In this document: one piece after another, positions 9,164-18,286 of the stretch
How the letters are laid out: the number at the start of each line of letters is the position of its first letter
How positions within the stretch are numbered: the stretch's first letter is position 1
NCBI RefSeq assembly: GCF_028692895.1
Contig: NZ_JAQUWN010000005.1
Span: forward strand, 1-64,000
Direction: 5' to 3'
Length of the DNA stretch: 64,000 nt
Origin: Pseudodesulfovibrio sp.
GTDB lineage: Bacteria > Desulfobacterota > Desulfovibrionia > Desulfovibrionales > Desulfovibrionaceae
Notes under the pieces: generated by a model
Told to the model about the DNA's origin: nothing
The model's input: only the letters and a program-made list of their open reading frames with translations
The model's database searches: none
Made by a program: the position numbers and the translations under genes

Positions 9164-9952
9164 CTACGCGTATTTTTCCCTGATGCGGCGAAAGAGGCCG
9201 GGCTTGCGGTCGTACTGGTGGACGATCACCGCCCGCTGGCCCGCTTCGTTGAGCGCGAAGCCTTCGGCGTCGAGGCGCGGCTCGCCTTCGGTGTAGCCCA
9301 GGGTGAGGATCGGGCCCGCGTTGTCCGTGAGGGTGACCGGGCCCAAGGCTCCTGTGTGGACGAGGACGTTGTGCACGCCCTGGTCGAACCCGGCCATGCG
9401 TTCGCCCCCGGTGAAGGGGGCCATCTTTTCGGTCAGGGCGTCGAGGTAGGCGAGGACGGCCCCGGCGCCGCCAACGGTGGTGCCGGAGCAGAGAATGGGC
9501 CGGTCCGCCACCCTGGCCAGGGCGTCGTCGCCCAGGTGGAGGCGGACCCAGCGGCTGTTGTGCGGACAGGTCCCGATGGTCATGCGCCGGTCCTCCACGG
9601 CGCAGGTCAGCCCCTCGGCCCAGGCCGGGGCGAAGGGGTCGGACTGGAAGACCACGTCGCGCACGTCGGTGAGCAGGACTCGGGCCGGGGGTTCGCTTTG
9701 GGCGCGCAGATAGTCGCGGTAGAGGAAGTGGCGCAGGGCGTTGCAGGACATGCCGTCCGGCGCGGCGTCGGCCCTCAGGGGCAGCAGGGCGACGTGGTGG
9801 TCGGCCATGCGCGCCAGGTCCCGGGTGGTTTCGGAGACGAACAGGACGCAACGCCCCGAAAATCCGCTCCCGTCAAGGGAGCGGAGAAAGGGGCGCACGT
9901 CACCGTAGTGGTATCCGGCGGCCGTGCCGAGGATCAGGTCGCGGGCGGCCAC
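9164..9952 (-). CDS. Putative nucleotide-diphospho-sugar transferase-like protein
   Basis: A 262-residue soluble protein. The segment LLTDVRDVVFQSDPF carries the Asp-containing pattern typical of GT-A type glycosyltransferases (metal and sugar-nucleotide binding), placed at about residues 92-106 as in that fold. No membrane helix. The start is a GTG at 9952, 10 nt after the helicase stop codon, with only a weak GGGA site, so the two genes are probably cotranscribed. The acceptor and donor sugars are unknown. The fold assignment rests on the DVRDV motif and its setting. Confidence 0.55.
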   Translation of the reverse strand: MAARDLILGTAAGYHYGDVRPFLRSLDGSGFSGRCVLFVSETTRDLARMADHHVALLPLRADAAPDGMSCNALRHFLYRDYLRAQSEPPARVLLTDVRDVVFQSDPFAPAWAEGLTCAVEDRRMTIGTCPHNSRWVRLHLGDDALARVADRPILCSGTTVGGAGAVLAYLDALTEKMAPFTGGERMAGFDQGVHNVLVHTGALGPVTLTDNAGPILTLGYTEGEPRLDAEGFALNEAGQRAVIVHQYDRKPGLFRRIREKYA

Positions 9953-9961
9953 GTCCCGCGG

Positions 9962-11941
9962 CTAGCGGCGTCTTCTGCGCGGGCGGCGGCGCCGGGACTG
10001 GGGACGGTCCTCCCCGTCCTCCGGCTCGTCCGCGCCGTAGTCCACGTCCTCGTCCAGGAACAGGGCTGCGCTCCGGCTGACGGGCTCGTCGGCCTCGGGC
10101 CTGGCCTTGCGGGGCTGCCGGGAGCGTTCGGTCTTCTCCGGCCGAGCCGATTCGGTCCGCTCGGCCGGTTCGGACGATTTGGTCCGCTCGGAGGCTTCGG
10201 CCTGGCGGGACGGTTCGCCGTCGGGCGATTCGGACCGGTCGGGCCGCCTGCGCGAGCGGGACCGCTTCCGCTTTTCCGGGCGGTCCTGCGCCTCGGCGTT
10301 GTCGGCCCGCTGCGGGGCTTCCCGGCGTTCGGGCTCCTCGGCGGCCTCGTTGAAGGTCTCCCCGGGGGCTTCTTTGGCGGTTTCGGCCGCGCGTTCGCGT
10401 TGGCGGGCGTCGCGCACCGGAGGATCATCGCGGCGCGGTTCGTCGTCACGGTCGCGGCCCTCGCCGCCCCTGCGCCCGCGCGAGCGGCGGCCGCGCTTGG
10501 ACCGTTCGGGCCGGTCCTCCTGGGAGGACTGGCGGGACGGCTGCGGACGGGCGGGCGCATCCGCCGGGGCGGAGGCGGGCTTGCCGTGCAGGGTGTTCTG
10601 GTAAATCTCGTCCAGGAGCATGGCGATGAGCCCCAGGGAGTCCTCGTGCTGGGCGTATTCCCTGGCCAGGCCCACGAACCGGGAGGCGCGCTCCCGCTCC
10701 AGGTTGGTCATCTTGCGGAATTTCGTCTCCAGCAGGGCGGTGAGCCGCTCCTTGATGATGGCGGCCACGTCCTCGTCCGTGGGGTCCTTGATCTCTTCGA
10801 AATGAATCTTGAACCGGGTTGCGATGCGCTCCAGCTCGATCCGCTGGATGACGTCCACCAGGGTGATGGCCGTGCCGGAGGCCCCGGCGCGACCCGTGCG
10901 TCCGGCGCGGTGCACGTATGACTCCGGGTCCTCGGGCGGCTCCATCATGAAGACGTGGGACAGCTCCGGGATGTCGATGCCGCGCGCGGCCACATCGGTG
11001 GCCACCAGGAAGCGGAGCTTGCCCTCCTTGATCCGGGACATGAGCTGCTCGCGCTTGGCCTGGGTCAGGTCCGAGGTCAGCCCTTCGGCGTCGAACCCGA
11101 ACTGGGAGAGCAGGGCGGCGGTGAACTCCACGTTGCGCTTGGTGTTGGAGAAGATGACGGCCGAGGTGGGGTTCTCCAGCTCGATGAGTTTGATGAGCTT
11201 GCGCTCCTTTCCCATGGCCGGGACCTGCACGAACTGGTGGGTGATGGCCGTGATGTTGCCCTCTTCCGAGGAGAGGCTGAGGAACGCGGGCTTGACCATG
11301 AACTCCTCGGCCAGGCGCAGCACGGACTGCGGGAAGGTGGCCGAGAACATGTAGGAGCCGTCCAGGCGCTTCGGCAGGTAGCGCTTCACCTCCACCATGT
11401 CGGGGTAGAAGCCCACGGAGAGCATGCGGTCGGCCTCGTCGAAGATGACCACGCGCAGCTTGTCGAGGGAGAGGTTGCGGCGCATCAGGTGGTCCAGGAT
11501 GCGGCCGGGGGTGCCGACCACGAACTGCGCGCCCTCGCGGAAGGCGTCCAACTGCTCCTTGTAGCCCACGCCGCCGTAGACGGCAACGATGCCGAATTCG
11601 TCGCCCATCAGGGTCTGGGCGTCCTGGGCGACCTGCTTGGCCAGCTCGCGCGTGGGGACCATGACCAGGGCCTGGCACTCGGGCCGGGACGGGTCCAGTT
11701 TTTCGATGAGGGGGAGGACGTAGGCCCCGGTCTTGCCGGAGCCGGTGCGGGCCTGGACCATGACGTCGCGGTCGGCGAGCAGTTGGGGCAGGGCCTTTTC
11801 CTGCACGGGCATGAGGGACTGCCAGCCGGCCCGTTCGCAGGCGGCCTTGAGCGCCTCGGGCAGCTCCTCGAATTTGATCGAGGGAAATTCTTCGCCTGCG
11901 GCCGTTTCGCCGGTCGGATCGATGCGTGTTTCGTTTTCCAT
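9962..11941 (-). CDS. DEAD-box ATP-dependent RNA helicase with arginine-rich tail
   Basis: RNA-unwinding ATPase of the DEAD-box family, 659 residues. Helicase core motifs appear in order: Q motif region (WQSLMPVQEKALP), Walker A (ARTGSGKT), PTRELA, TPGR, DEAD, SAT, then ATDVAARGIDIP and HRAGRTGR. The core ends near residue 370, followed by a helical segment and, from about 460, a low-complexity tail very rich in Arg, Glu and Pro that ends in RRPRRRRR. Such tails bind RNA non-specifically and help ribosome or mRNA remodelling at low temperature (family knowledge). The exact ortholog (RhlE, CsdA or other) is not resolved. Confidence 0.93.
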   Translation of the reverse strand: MENETRIDPTGETAAGEEFPSIKFEELPEALKAACERAGWQSLMPVQEKALPQLLADRDVMVQARTGSGKTGAYVLPLIEKLDPSRPECQALVMVPTRELAKQVAQDAQTLMGDEFGIVAVYGGVGYKEQLDAFREGAQFVVGTPGRILDHLMRRNLSLDKLRVVIFDEADRMLSVGFYPDMVEVKRYLPKRLDGSYMFSATFPQSVLRLAEEFMVKPAFLSLSSEEGNITAITHQFVQVPAMGKERKLIKLIELENPTSAVIFSNTKRNVEFTAALLSQFGFDAEGLTSDLTQAKREQLMSRIKEGKLRFLVATDVAARGIDIPELSHVFMMEPPEDPESYVHRAGRTGRAGASGTAITLVDVIQRIELERIATRFKIHFEEIKDPTDEDVAAIIKERLTALLETKFRKMTNLERERASRFVGLAREYAQHEDSLGLIAMLLDEIYQNTLHGKPASAPADAPARPQPSRQSSQEDRPERSKRGRRSRGRRGGEGRDRDDEPRRDDPPVRDARQRERAAETAKEAPGETFNEAAEEPERREAPQRADNAEAQDRPEKRKRSRSRRRPDRSESPDGEPSRQAEASERTKSSEPAERTESARPEKTERSRQPRKARPEADEPVSRSAALFLDEDVDYGADEPEDGEDRPQSRRRRPRRRRR

Positions 11942-12019
11942 GGATACTCTTGTGATTGAAAGTGGTTCCCGGCGTTTTCCGTCGTTTGCCCGGCCGGGGT
12001 GAATCGTTGAAGACGAGCT

Positions 12020-12048
12020 ATTCTATACTTTCTCCGCCATTAGCACAA
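12020..12048 (-). promoter_or_regulatory. Sigma-70-type promoter for the helicase gene
   Basis: On the minus strand: TTGTGC (-35), 17-bp spacer, TAGAAT (-10). It sits between polA and the helicase, about 80 nt upstream of the helicase start, leaving a leader of roughly 70 nt. Confidence 0.6.
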
Positions 12049-12058
12049 TGGGCCGCGA

Positions 12059-14704
12059 TCAGTGGGCGTCCGCCCAGGTCCGGCCGGTTCCCATGTCCAC
12101 CTTGAGGGGCACGTCGAGCCGCTCGGCGGCCTGCATGATGGCCGTGAGCCGCGCCCCGGCGGCCCCGATGTTTTCGGCCGGCGCCTCGACGATCAGTTCG
12201 TCGTGCACCTGGAGCAGCAGGCGCGCGCCCAGGGCGCGCAGCTCCGGGTCGCGGTGGGCCGCCACCATGGCCTTCTTGATGATGTCCGCTGCCGTGCCCT
12301 GGATGACCGTGTTCACGGCCTGGCGGCGCGCCTCGGACGCGACCATGTTGTTGGTGGAGTGCAGCTCGGGCAGCAGGCGGCGGCGTCCGGCCAGGGTGGT
12401 GACGAAGCCGTGCTCCTGGGCGTCGCGGACCACGCCTTCGTAGTATCCCTTGAGGGTGGACAGCTTCTCGAAGTAGCGGGCCGTGAACTCCTTGGCCTCG
12501 TTCTGGGTGATGGAGAGTTCGCGGGCGAGCTTCTGCACGCCCATGCCGTAGATCAGGCCGAAGTTGATGGTCTTGGCGTTGCGCCGCTCGCCGGGCGTGA
12601 CGTCCTGCGGGGCCTTGTCCGTGAGCAGGGCGGCGGTGCGGGTGTGGATGTCCTCGTCGTGCAGGAAGGCGTCGACGAGGGCCGGGTCCTTGGAGCAATG
12701 GGCCAGCACCCGCAGCTCGATCTGCGAATAGTCGGCCGCGGCCAGCATCATGCCCGGCCCGGCCGTGAAGCAGGCGCGCATGCGCGGCCCGTACACGCCC
12801 CGGATGGGGATGTTCTGCAAATTGGGCTGGGAGCTGGAGAGCCGCCCCGTGGCCGTGGCCAGTTGGTTGAAGTGGGTGTGCAGCCGCGAGTGCTCGTCCA
12901 CCAGCTTGGGCAGGGGCTCCAGGTAGGTGGAGCGCAGCTTTTCCAGCATTCGGTATTCCAGGATCTCGCCGACGACGGGGTGGGCGTCGCGGATGTTCTC
13001 CAGGACCTGGTTGGCCGTGGAGCGCTGGCCAGTGGCCGTCTTGCCGCCCGCCTTGATGCCGAGCTTGTCGAAGAGGACCACGGCCAGTTGCTGGCTGGAG
13101 CGGATGTTGAACGCCTCGCCCGCGTGGCCGATGATGGTCCGGGTCAGTTCGTCGAGCTGGCCCGACACCTCGTCGAGGAACGACTTGAAGGCGTCCCGGT
13201 CGATGGTGATGCCCGCCTTTTCCATGGCCACCAGCACCGGGATGAGCGGGGTCTCCAGGTCGCGCATGAGCGGCCAGAGGTCCGCGCCCTCCACCTGGCC
13301 CCGGATGCCCGCGCGGTAGGCCAGGGCGGCCAGGCCCTGCGCCCTCGGGTGCAGGTCGTCGGCCAGCCCCGCGAACTCGGGCCGGGCGTCCTGGAACAGG
13401 GACTGGCGCAGGCGCGGCCAGGCGTAGTTGCGCGCCTCGGGGTCCAGCAGGTAGGCGGCCAGGCTGAGGTCGAACCACCGTGCCGGGGGAATGGCCCCCC
13501 AGCCGTCGTCGGCCCGGAGCAGGTCCTGCACCGAGGGCGTGGCGATGATGGCCGCCGCGCCCAGGGCCCGGACCAGGCCGTCCACGGGGCCGGTGTAACG
13601 GTATTCGGTCTTGTCCAGGCCGAGGTGGAAGGCGTCGTCCGCAAAGACCAGGCCGACTTCCCCGCCTTTTACGTCGGGCAGTCCGTCCGGCGCGGAAATC
13701 TCGGTCACGGGCAGGGGCTCGTCCTTTTCCTTGGCCGCCGAGGGCGGGGTGGCGAAAAGCGAGTGCTGCCGCGAGCCGCCAGCCGGTGCGGGTTTGGGCT
13801 CGACCCTCGGCGCGCCCGCCGGGGCCGGGCGGGGGACCATGCTCTTGATGCCGCGCAACTCGTATTCGTCCAGGAAGGCGTGCAAAGGGCCGTAGTGCGC
13901 CGGGGAGAGGCGGAAGGTGTCCAGGGTCATGGTGCAGCAGTCGGCCTTCATGCGCGTCAACTCGCGGTAGGTGAAGACGTTGTCCAGTTCGGGCTCCACC
14001 TTTTCGCGCAGCTTGTCCGGCAGTTTGCCGACGTTGGCGCGCAGGTCCTCCAGGGTGGGGCCGGTCTCGGCGAAAATCTTGCGGGCCGTGACCGGGCCGA
14101 TCTTGGGGATGCCGGGGATGTTGTCGGCCGTGTCGCCGATGACGGCCTGGAAGTCGGGCCAGGTGGCGGGCTCCATGCCCTCGGCCTCGCGGAAGGACGC
14201 CAGGGTGTGGATGGTCTCGTTGCGGCCGTTCTGGCTGACCATGTAAACGTTTTTGTCCAGGCACTGCTTGAGGTCCTTGTCCGCCGCCAGGATGACCACG
14301 GGCCGCTCCCGCTTGAAGCGCGCGGCCAGCGAGCATATGCAGTCGTCCGCCTCCACGCCGTCGGAAACATACAGGGTGACGCCGGTCAGCTCCACGCCCT
14401 TCCTCACCGGCTCCACCTGCTGGGCCAGGGGCTCGGGCATGGGCGGCCGGTTGGCCTTGTACTGGTCGTAGAGGGCGTTGCGGAAGGTCGGGCCCTTGCC
14501 GTCCATGATGAAGCCGACGTGGGTCGGGTTCTCGTCGCGCAGCAGGTTCAGGAGCACGCGGAGCACGGTGTTGATGGCGTTGGTGGGGAACCCGTCGGAT
14601 CGGGAGAGGTCGGCGCGGGCGTAGAATGCGCGGTAGAGCAGGGCGGTGCCGTCGATGAGATAGACGGGCTCTTCGGAAAGGTTCAGGCGTTCTTTGAGCG
14701 ACAT
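12059..14704 (-). CDS. polA: DNA polymerase I
   Basis: Repair and Okazaki-processing polymerase, 881 residues. The N-terminal 5'-3' flap nuclease (about 1-300) keeps VEADD, AADKDLKQ and GDTADNIPG. The C-terminal polymerase (about 490-881) keeps motif A (DYSQIELRVLAH), motif B (RRNAKTINFGLIYG) and motif C (QVHDELIVE). The middle 3'-5' exonuclease region is degenerate: where active enzymes have a DxE pair in the first strand, this one reads VGLVFADDAFHLGL, and later acidic positions are not in the expected context. Proofreading is therefore probably absent, as in several other bacterial Pol I enzymes. Confidence 0.95.
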   Translation of the reverse strand: MSLKERLNLSEEPVYLIDGTALLYRAFYARADLSRSDGFPTNAINTVLRVLLNLLRDENPTHVGFIMDGKGPTFRNALYDQYKANRPPMPEPLAQQVEPVRKGVELTGVTLYVSDGVEADDCICSLAARFKRERPVVILAADKDLKQCLDKNVYMVSQNGRNETIHTLASFREAEGMEPATWPDFQAVIGDTADNIPGIPKIGPVTARKIFAETGPTLEDLRANVGKLPDKLREKVEPELDNVFTYRELTRMKADCCTMTLDTFRLSPAHYGPLHAFLDEYELRGIKSMVPRPAPAGAPRVEPKPAPAGGSRQHSLFATPPSAAKEKDEPLPVTEISAPDGLPDVKGGEVGLVFADDAFHLGLDKTEYRYTGPVDGLVRALGAAAIIATPSVQDLLRADDGWGAIPPARWFDLSLAAYLLDPEARNYAWPRLRQSLFQDARPEFAGLADDLHPRAQGLAALAYRAGIRGQVEGADLWPLMRDLETPLIPVLVAMEKAGITIDRDAFKSFLDEVSGQLDELTRTIIGHAGEAFNIRSSQQLAVVLFDKLGIKAGGKTATGQRSTANQVLENIRDAHPVVGEILEYRMLEKLRSTYLEPLPKLVDEHSRLHTHFNQLATATGRLSSSQPNLQNIPIRGVYGPRMRACFTAGPGMMLAAADYSQIELRVLAHCSKDPALVDAFLHDEDIHTRTAALLTDKAPQDVTPGERRNAKTINFGLIYGMGVQKLARELSITQNEAKEFTARYFEKLSTLKGYYEGVVRDAQEHGFVTTLAGRRRLLPELHSTNNMVASEARRQAVNTVIQGTAADIIKKAMVAAHRDPELRALGARLLLQVHDELIVEAPAENIGAAGARLTAIMQAAERLDVPLKVDMGTGRTWADAH

Positions 14705-14819
14705 GGCGTGGTCCGGTTGCTGGTTTTCGGCCGGGGCCGGGGCGGGTGTTCCCCTGACTGTGTACGCGAGATGGCGGTCTTTTTGAAGGGGGCGTTCGCC
14801 CCCTTTCCCGGCAGGCGTG

Positions 14820-14852
14820 AAAAGGGGCGGGCCCGGCTTGCGGCTCCGCCCC
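14820..14852 (-). terminator. Terminator of the trp operon
   Basis: Minus-strand stem GGGGCGG / CCGCCCC with a GC-rich loop, followed by TTTT, 29 nt beyond the trpA stop. A second short hairpin (14786-14804, AAGGGGG/CCCCCTT) follows without a T-run. Confidence 0.65.
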
Positions 14853-14880
14853 CGTGGTTATTGCTTTTTCGTCATTTCCC

Positions 14881-15642
14881 CTATTCCCAGGGGGCCATGA
14901 ACTCGGCGCTGGTTCCCCCGGCCTCGATGTGGCCGATCAGGGCGGAGCCGAACACGGCCGCGTCCATCAGCCCGGCGAATGGGGCCACCTGTTCCGGGCG
15001 CCTGATGCCGAAGCCGAGCGCGATGGGGATGTCGAAGACCTCGCGGGCCTCGGCCAGCTTCTCCTTGATGCGCGCGGGCAGGGCGTCGCGCTGGCCCGTG
15101 GTGCCCAGGACCGAGACGAAGTAGCAGAAGCCCTCCGCGCCGTCGGCGTAGAGCGCCATCCGCTCCCTGGTGGTGTTCAGCCCCACCAGGGGGACCAGGG
15201 AGACGCCGTGGGGTTTCAGCGCGTCCTTGACGAACCCGGACTCCTCATAGGGCATGTCCGCCACGATCAGGCCGGAGACGCCGCCCGCCTCGCAGTCGGC
15301 CGCGAACGTGTCCAGGCCGTACTGGTAGACCGGGTTGAGGTAGCCCATCAGCAGCAGGGCGGCCCTGAACCGGCCCTTGCGCGCCTTGAGGCCCTCGAAT
15401 ATCCAGGCCAGGTTGACGCCGTCGTCCAGGCACTTGAGGGACGCCCGCTCCACCACCGGGCCGTCGGCCACGGGGTCGGAGAAGGGCATGCCGATCTCGA
15501 TGACCGCCGCGCCCGCCGCGTCGAGCTGCTCCAGCTCCTTCCAGAACCGCTCGCGGTCCGGGAATCCGGCGGGCAGGAACGGGATGAGCCCCATCTTTCC
15601 GCGGGCCCTGGCTTCATCAATCTTTATTTGCATGGGATTCAT
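14881..15642 (-). CDS. trpA: Tryptophan synthase alpha subunit
   Basis: Cleaves indole-3-glycerol phosphate to indole and glyceraldehyde 3-phosphate; indole is channelled to TrpB. 253 residues, normal for the family. The catalytic Glu49 and Asp60 lie in the conserved EIGMPFSDPVADGP. The ATG at 15642 follows AGGAG, which overlaps the trpB stop region (11 nt gap), so trpB and trpA are translationally close. Last gene of the aro-trp block, followed by a terminator. Confidence 0.96.
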   Translation of the reverse strand: MNPMQIKIDEARARGKMGLIPFLPAGFPDRERFWKELEQLDAAGAAVIEIGMPFSDPVADGPVVERASLKCLDDGVNLAWIFEGLKARKGRFRAALLLMGYLNPVYQYGLDTFAADCEAGGVSGLIVADMPYEESGFVKDALKPHGVSLVPLVGLNTTRERMALYADGAEGFCYFVSVLGTTGQRDALPARIKEKLAEAREVFDIPIALGFGIRRPEQVAPFAGLMDAAVFGSALIGHIEAGGTSAEFMAPWE

Positions 15643-15653
15643 GGCGGTGTCTC

Positions 15654-16814
15654 CTAGAGGATCTGGTCGAGGATGCCGAGGTCCTTGTCCCCGCGTCCGG
15701 ACAGGCAGATCAGCACGGATTTGCCCTGGAGCTCGTCCTTGTGCTCGATGGCGTAGGCCACGGCGTGGGAGGATTCCAGGGCGGGGATGATGCCTTCGCG
15801 CCGGGAGAGGACCTGGAAGGCGTTGAGGGCCTGGGCGTCGTTGATGGTGGTGTAGTCCACCCGGCCGATGGCCTGGAGGTGGGCGTGTTCCGGTCCGACG
15901 CCGGGGTAGTCCAGCCCGGCGGCCACGGAGTGGGAGGGCAGGATCTGGCCGTCCTTGGTCTGGAGCAGCTTGGTCAGCATACCGTGGAGCACGCCGTCGC
16001 TGCCCAGGTTGAGGGGCGCGGAGTTGTGGCAGCCCGGCTCGCCGGTGCCCGCCGCCTCCACGCCCACGATGCGCACGGACTGATCCGGCACGAAGTGGTG
16101 GAACATGCCGATGGCGTTGGAGCCTCCGCCTACGCAGGCCACGACCACGTCGGGCAGCCTGCCGTTGCGGTCCAGGAACTGCTGGCGCGCCTCCTTGGAG
16201 ATGACCTGCTGGAACTCGCGCACCAGGGTCGGGAAGGGATGCGGCCCGGCGGCGGTGCCGAAGCAGTAGTGGGTGTTCTCCTGGTCCGCGATCCAGCGGC
16301 GGAGCGCCGCGTTGATGGCGTCCTTGAGGGTCCTGGTGCCGGACTCCACCGGGATGACCTCCGCGCCCATGAGGCGCATGCGGCCGACGTTGGGGGCCTG
16401 GCGCACCACGTCGGTGGCGCCCATGTAGACCACGCACTTCATGTCCAGCATCGCGGCGGCCACGGCCGTGGCCACGCCGTGCATGCCCGCGCCGGTCTCG
16501 GCCAGCAGCACCTGCTTGCCCATCATCTTGGCCAGCAGCCCCTGGCCCAGGGTGTTGTTGATCTTGTGCGCGCCCGAGTGGTTCAGGTCCTCGCGCTTGA
16601 GCCACAGGTCCAGCCCGAGGTCCCTTGAGAGGTGCGGGCAGTGGGTGATGATCGAGGGCCTGCCCACGTTCTCCCTCAGCATCTGGTCGAACCGCGTCCG
16701 GAACGCTTCGCTCGGCAGGATGGTTCGCATGGCCTCTTCGAGTTCTATGAGCGGCGGCATGAGCAGTTCGGGGATGAACTGGCCCCCGAAGTCGCCGAAG
16801 TATCCTTTCTTCAT
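15654..16814 (-). CDS. trpB: Tryptophan synthase beta subunit
   Basis: PLP enzyme that joins indole and serine to make tryptophan; partner of TrpA. 386 residues. The start at 16814 (MKKGYFGDFGGQ) is chosen over an upstream in-frame ATG because GAGGAT lies about 8 nt before it and it matches the family N-terminus. The PLP lysine is Lys84 in HSGAHKINN, and GGGSNAIG is the phosphate-binding loop. A large hairpin lies in the 72-nt gap between trpF and this gene. Confidence 0.96.
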   Translation of the reverse strand: MKKGYFGDFGGQFIPELLMPPLIELEEAMRTILPSEAFRTRFDQMLRENVGRPSIITHCPHLSRDLGLDLWLKREDLNHSGAHKINNTLGQGLLAKMMGKQVLLAETGAGMHGVATAVAAAMLDMKCVVYMGATDVVRQAPNVGRMRLMGAEVIPVESGTRTLKDAINAALRRWIADQENTHYCFGTAAGPHPFPTLVREFQQVISKEARQQFLDRNGRLPDVVVACVGGGSNAIGMFHHFVPDQSVRIVGVEAAGTGEPGCHNSAPLNLGSDGVLHGMLTKLLQTKDGQILPSHSVAAGLDYPGVGPEHAHLQAIGRVDYTTINDAQALNAFQVLSRREGIIPALESSHAVAYAIEHKDELQGKSVLICLSGRGDKDLGILDQIL

Positions 16815-16829
16815 AGTGTTATCCTCGTC

Positions 16830-16874
16830 GGCCGCATCCGGCGCGGACGCCAGGCGTCCGGGCCGGATGCGGCC
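16830..16874 (-). other. Large intra-operon hairpin between trpF and trpB
   Basis: Thirteen-base perfect outer stem GGCCGCATCCGGC / GCCGGATGCGGCC, continued inside by GGACGCC / GGCGTCC around a single A. No T-run follows on the minus strand; the trpB ribosome site comes next. It is probably an RNA stability or processing element. Confidence 0.6.
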
Positions 16875-16886
16875 TCGCATTGTCGT

Positions 16887-17513
16887 TTATTCGCCCAGGG
16901 CGGCGATGCGGTCCATGACCGCCCGCAGCTTGGCGGCGTCCTTGACGCCCGGGGCCGATTCCACGCCGGAGTTGATGTCGAGTCCCGGCGGGTTCACGGC
17001 CAGGGCCGCGTCCAGGTTGTGCGGGCTCAGACCGCCAGCAAGGAACCAAGGTGTTTGTATTTCAATATGTTGCAACATGGCAAAATCAATCGATTCGCCG
17101 GTTCCCCCCTGGCCCTTGGCCCCTGCGTCGAGCAGGAAGTGGCCGCAGACCTCGGCGTAGCGCTCCATGTCGCGGAGCATGGCCTCGGGGGAGGGATACG
17201 TCTGCGGCCAGAAGGCCCGGATGACCCGGTCCGGCCCGATCTTCTCGCAGGCGTCGCAGTCGTGGCCGCCATGGAGCTGGGCCGCGTGCAGCTTGCAGCG
17301 GTCCATGATCTCGATGATCTCGTCGGCGGACTGCTTGACGAAGACCCCGACCTTGGTGACGCCGGTGTGCACCGAGGCCACGAAGTCCGGGTCCGCGTTG
17401 CGCGGGCTCGCCGGATGGAAGATGAACCCGATCAGGTCCACGCCGAGGTCCGCGCACAGCCGCACGTCCTCCATGCGGGTCATCCCGCAGACTTTGATCA
17501 GGGGTCTCGCCAT
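16887..17513 (-). CDS. trpF: Phosphoribosylanthranilate isomerase
   Basis: Amadori isomerase converting phosphoribosylanthranilate to CdRP, the fourth tryptophan step. 208 residues, a TIM barrel. The N-terminal IKVCGMTR holds the catalytic Cys and the C-terminal DINSGVE is the phosphate-binding part. The start at 17513 follows a GGGGGGCAGG ribosome site and lies 2 nt after the trpC stop. The stretch about 17040-17100 (residues around QHIEIQTPWFLAGG) is noticeably AT-richer than its surroundings, though the frame is intact. Confidence 0.94.
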   Translation of the reverse strand: MARPLIKVCGMTRMEDVRLCADLGVDLIGFIFHPASPRNADPDFVASVHTGVTKVGVFVKQSADEIIEIMDRCKLHAAQLHGGHDCDACEKIGPDRVIRAFWPQTYPSPEAMLRDMERYAEVCGHFLLDAGAKGQGGTGESIDFAMLQHIEIQTPWFLAGGLSPHNLDAALAVNPPGLDINSGVESAPGVKDAAKLRAVMDRIAALGE

Positions 17514-17515
17514 GG

Positions 17516-18286
17516 TTACCTGCCCCCCGCGAGTTCGGCGAGCTTGGCGCCGGGGTCGTCGGCCTCCATCAGGCTGGTGCCGATGAGCACGGCGTCGAAC
17601 CCGAGGGCGCCCATTTCCTCCACCTCGGCGCGGGTGTTCACGCCCGAGGCGCAAATCCAGAGCTCGCCTTCCTTCTTTTGGGGAATGAAGCGCCGGGCCT
17701 GGTCCAGGGCGACTTGCAGGGTGTCCAGGTCGCGGTTGTTGACCTGGATGATGTCCGCCCCTGCCTCGCGCGCGCGGTCCAGGTCAGCCTGGTCGAATAT
17801 CTCGACCACCGGGGCCAGGCCGGGCAGGCGCGCGATTTCGATGAGCTGGCGCAGGTGGGCCGCGTCGTCGCACATGCGGGCGATGAGCAGCACGGCCGAG
17901 GCCGGGCTGGACGCGGTCATGGCCACCTGGAGCGGGTCGAGGATGAAGTCCTTGCGCAGCAGGGGGATGCCGGGGCCGTTCATCATGAACAGGAAGTCCG
18001 GCGTGCCTTTGAAGTAGACGTGTTCGGTGAGGACCGAGATGGCCGCCGCGCCGTTCTTGGCGTAGGCGTCGGCGTAGTCGAGGGGGTTCAGCTCCTCCTT
18101 GAAGACGCCCTTGCTCGGGCTGGCGGGCTTGAACTCGGCGATGACCGCGCCCGGCCCCTTGGCCCGGATGGCCTCGACGAAGGAGGGGCGCTCGCCCCGG
18201 TACATGGCCGGGATGCGGCCTTCGGCGAAGTCCTTGTGCAGGCTCTCGATTTCGAGCCGCTTCGCTTCCCTGAATTTATTGAGCAT
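17516..18286 (-). CDS. trpC: Indole-3-glycerol phosphate synthase
   Basis: Decarboxylating ring closure of CdRP to indole-3-glycerol phosphate, 256 residues. Family motifs: IAEFKPASPSKG near the N-terminus (catalytic Lys), LRKDFI, and QVNNRDLDT. It is monofunctional, not fused to trpF. Its start overlaps the end of trpD by 11 nt, indicating translational coupling. Confidence 0.95.
   Translation of the reverse strand: MLNKFREAKRLEIESLHKDFAEGRIPAMYRGERPSFVEAIRAKGPGAVIAEFKPASPSKGVFKEELNPLDYADAYAKNGAAAISVLTEHVYFKGTPDFLFMMNGPGIPLLRKDFILDPLQVAMTASSPASAVLLIARMCDDAAHLRQLIEIARLPGLAPVVEIFDQADLDRAREAGADIIQVNNRDLDTLQVALDQARRFIPQKKEGELWICASGVNTRAEVEEMGALGFDAVLIGTSLMEADDPGAKLAELAGGR

Noticed and set aside
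11942..12058. A tRNA or small RNA gene between polA and the helicase gene
   Set aside because: No cloverleaf or conserved T-loop could be traced; the stretch is explained by the helicase promoter and leader.
12062..15124. A 1020-codon plus-strand frame antisense to polA and trpA
   Set aside because: Shadow of well-supported minus-strand genes, with the same Gly/Val/Arg-rich low-complexity signature and no ribosome site.
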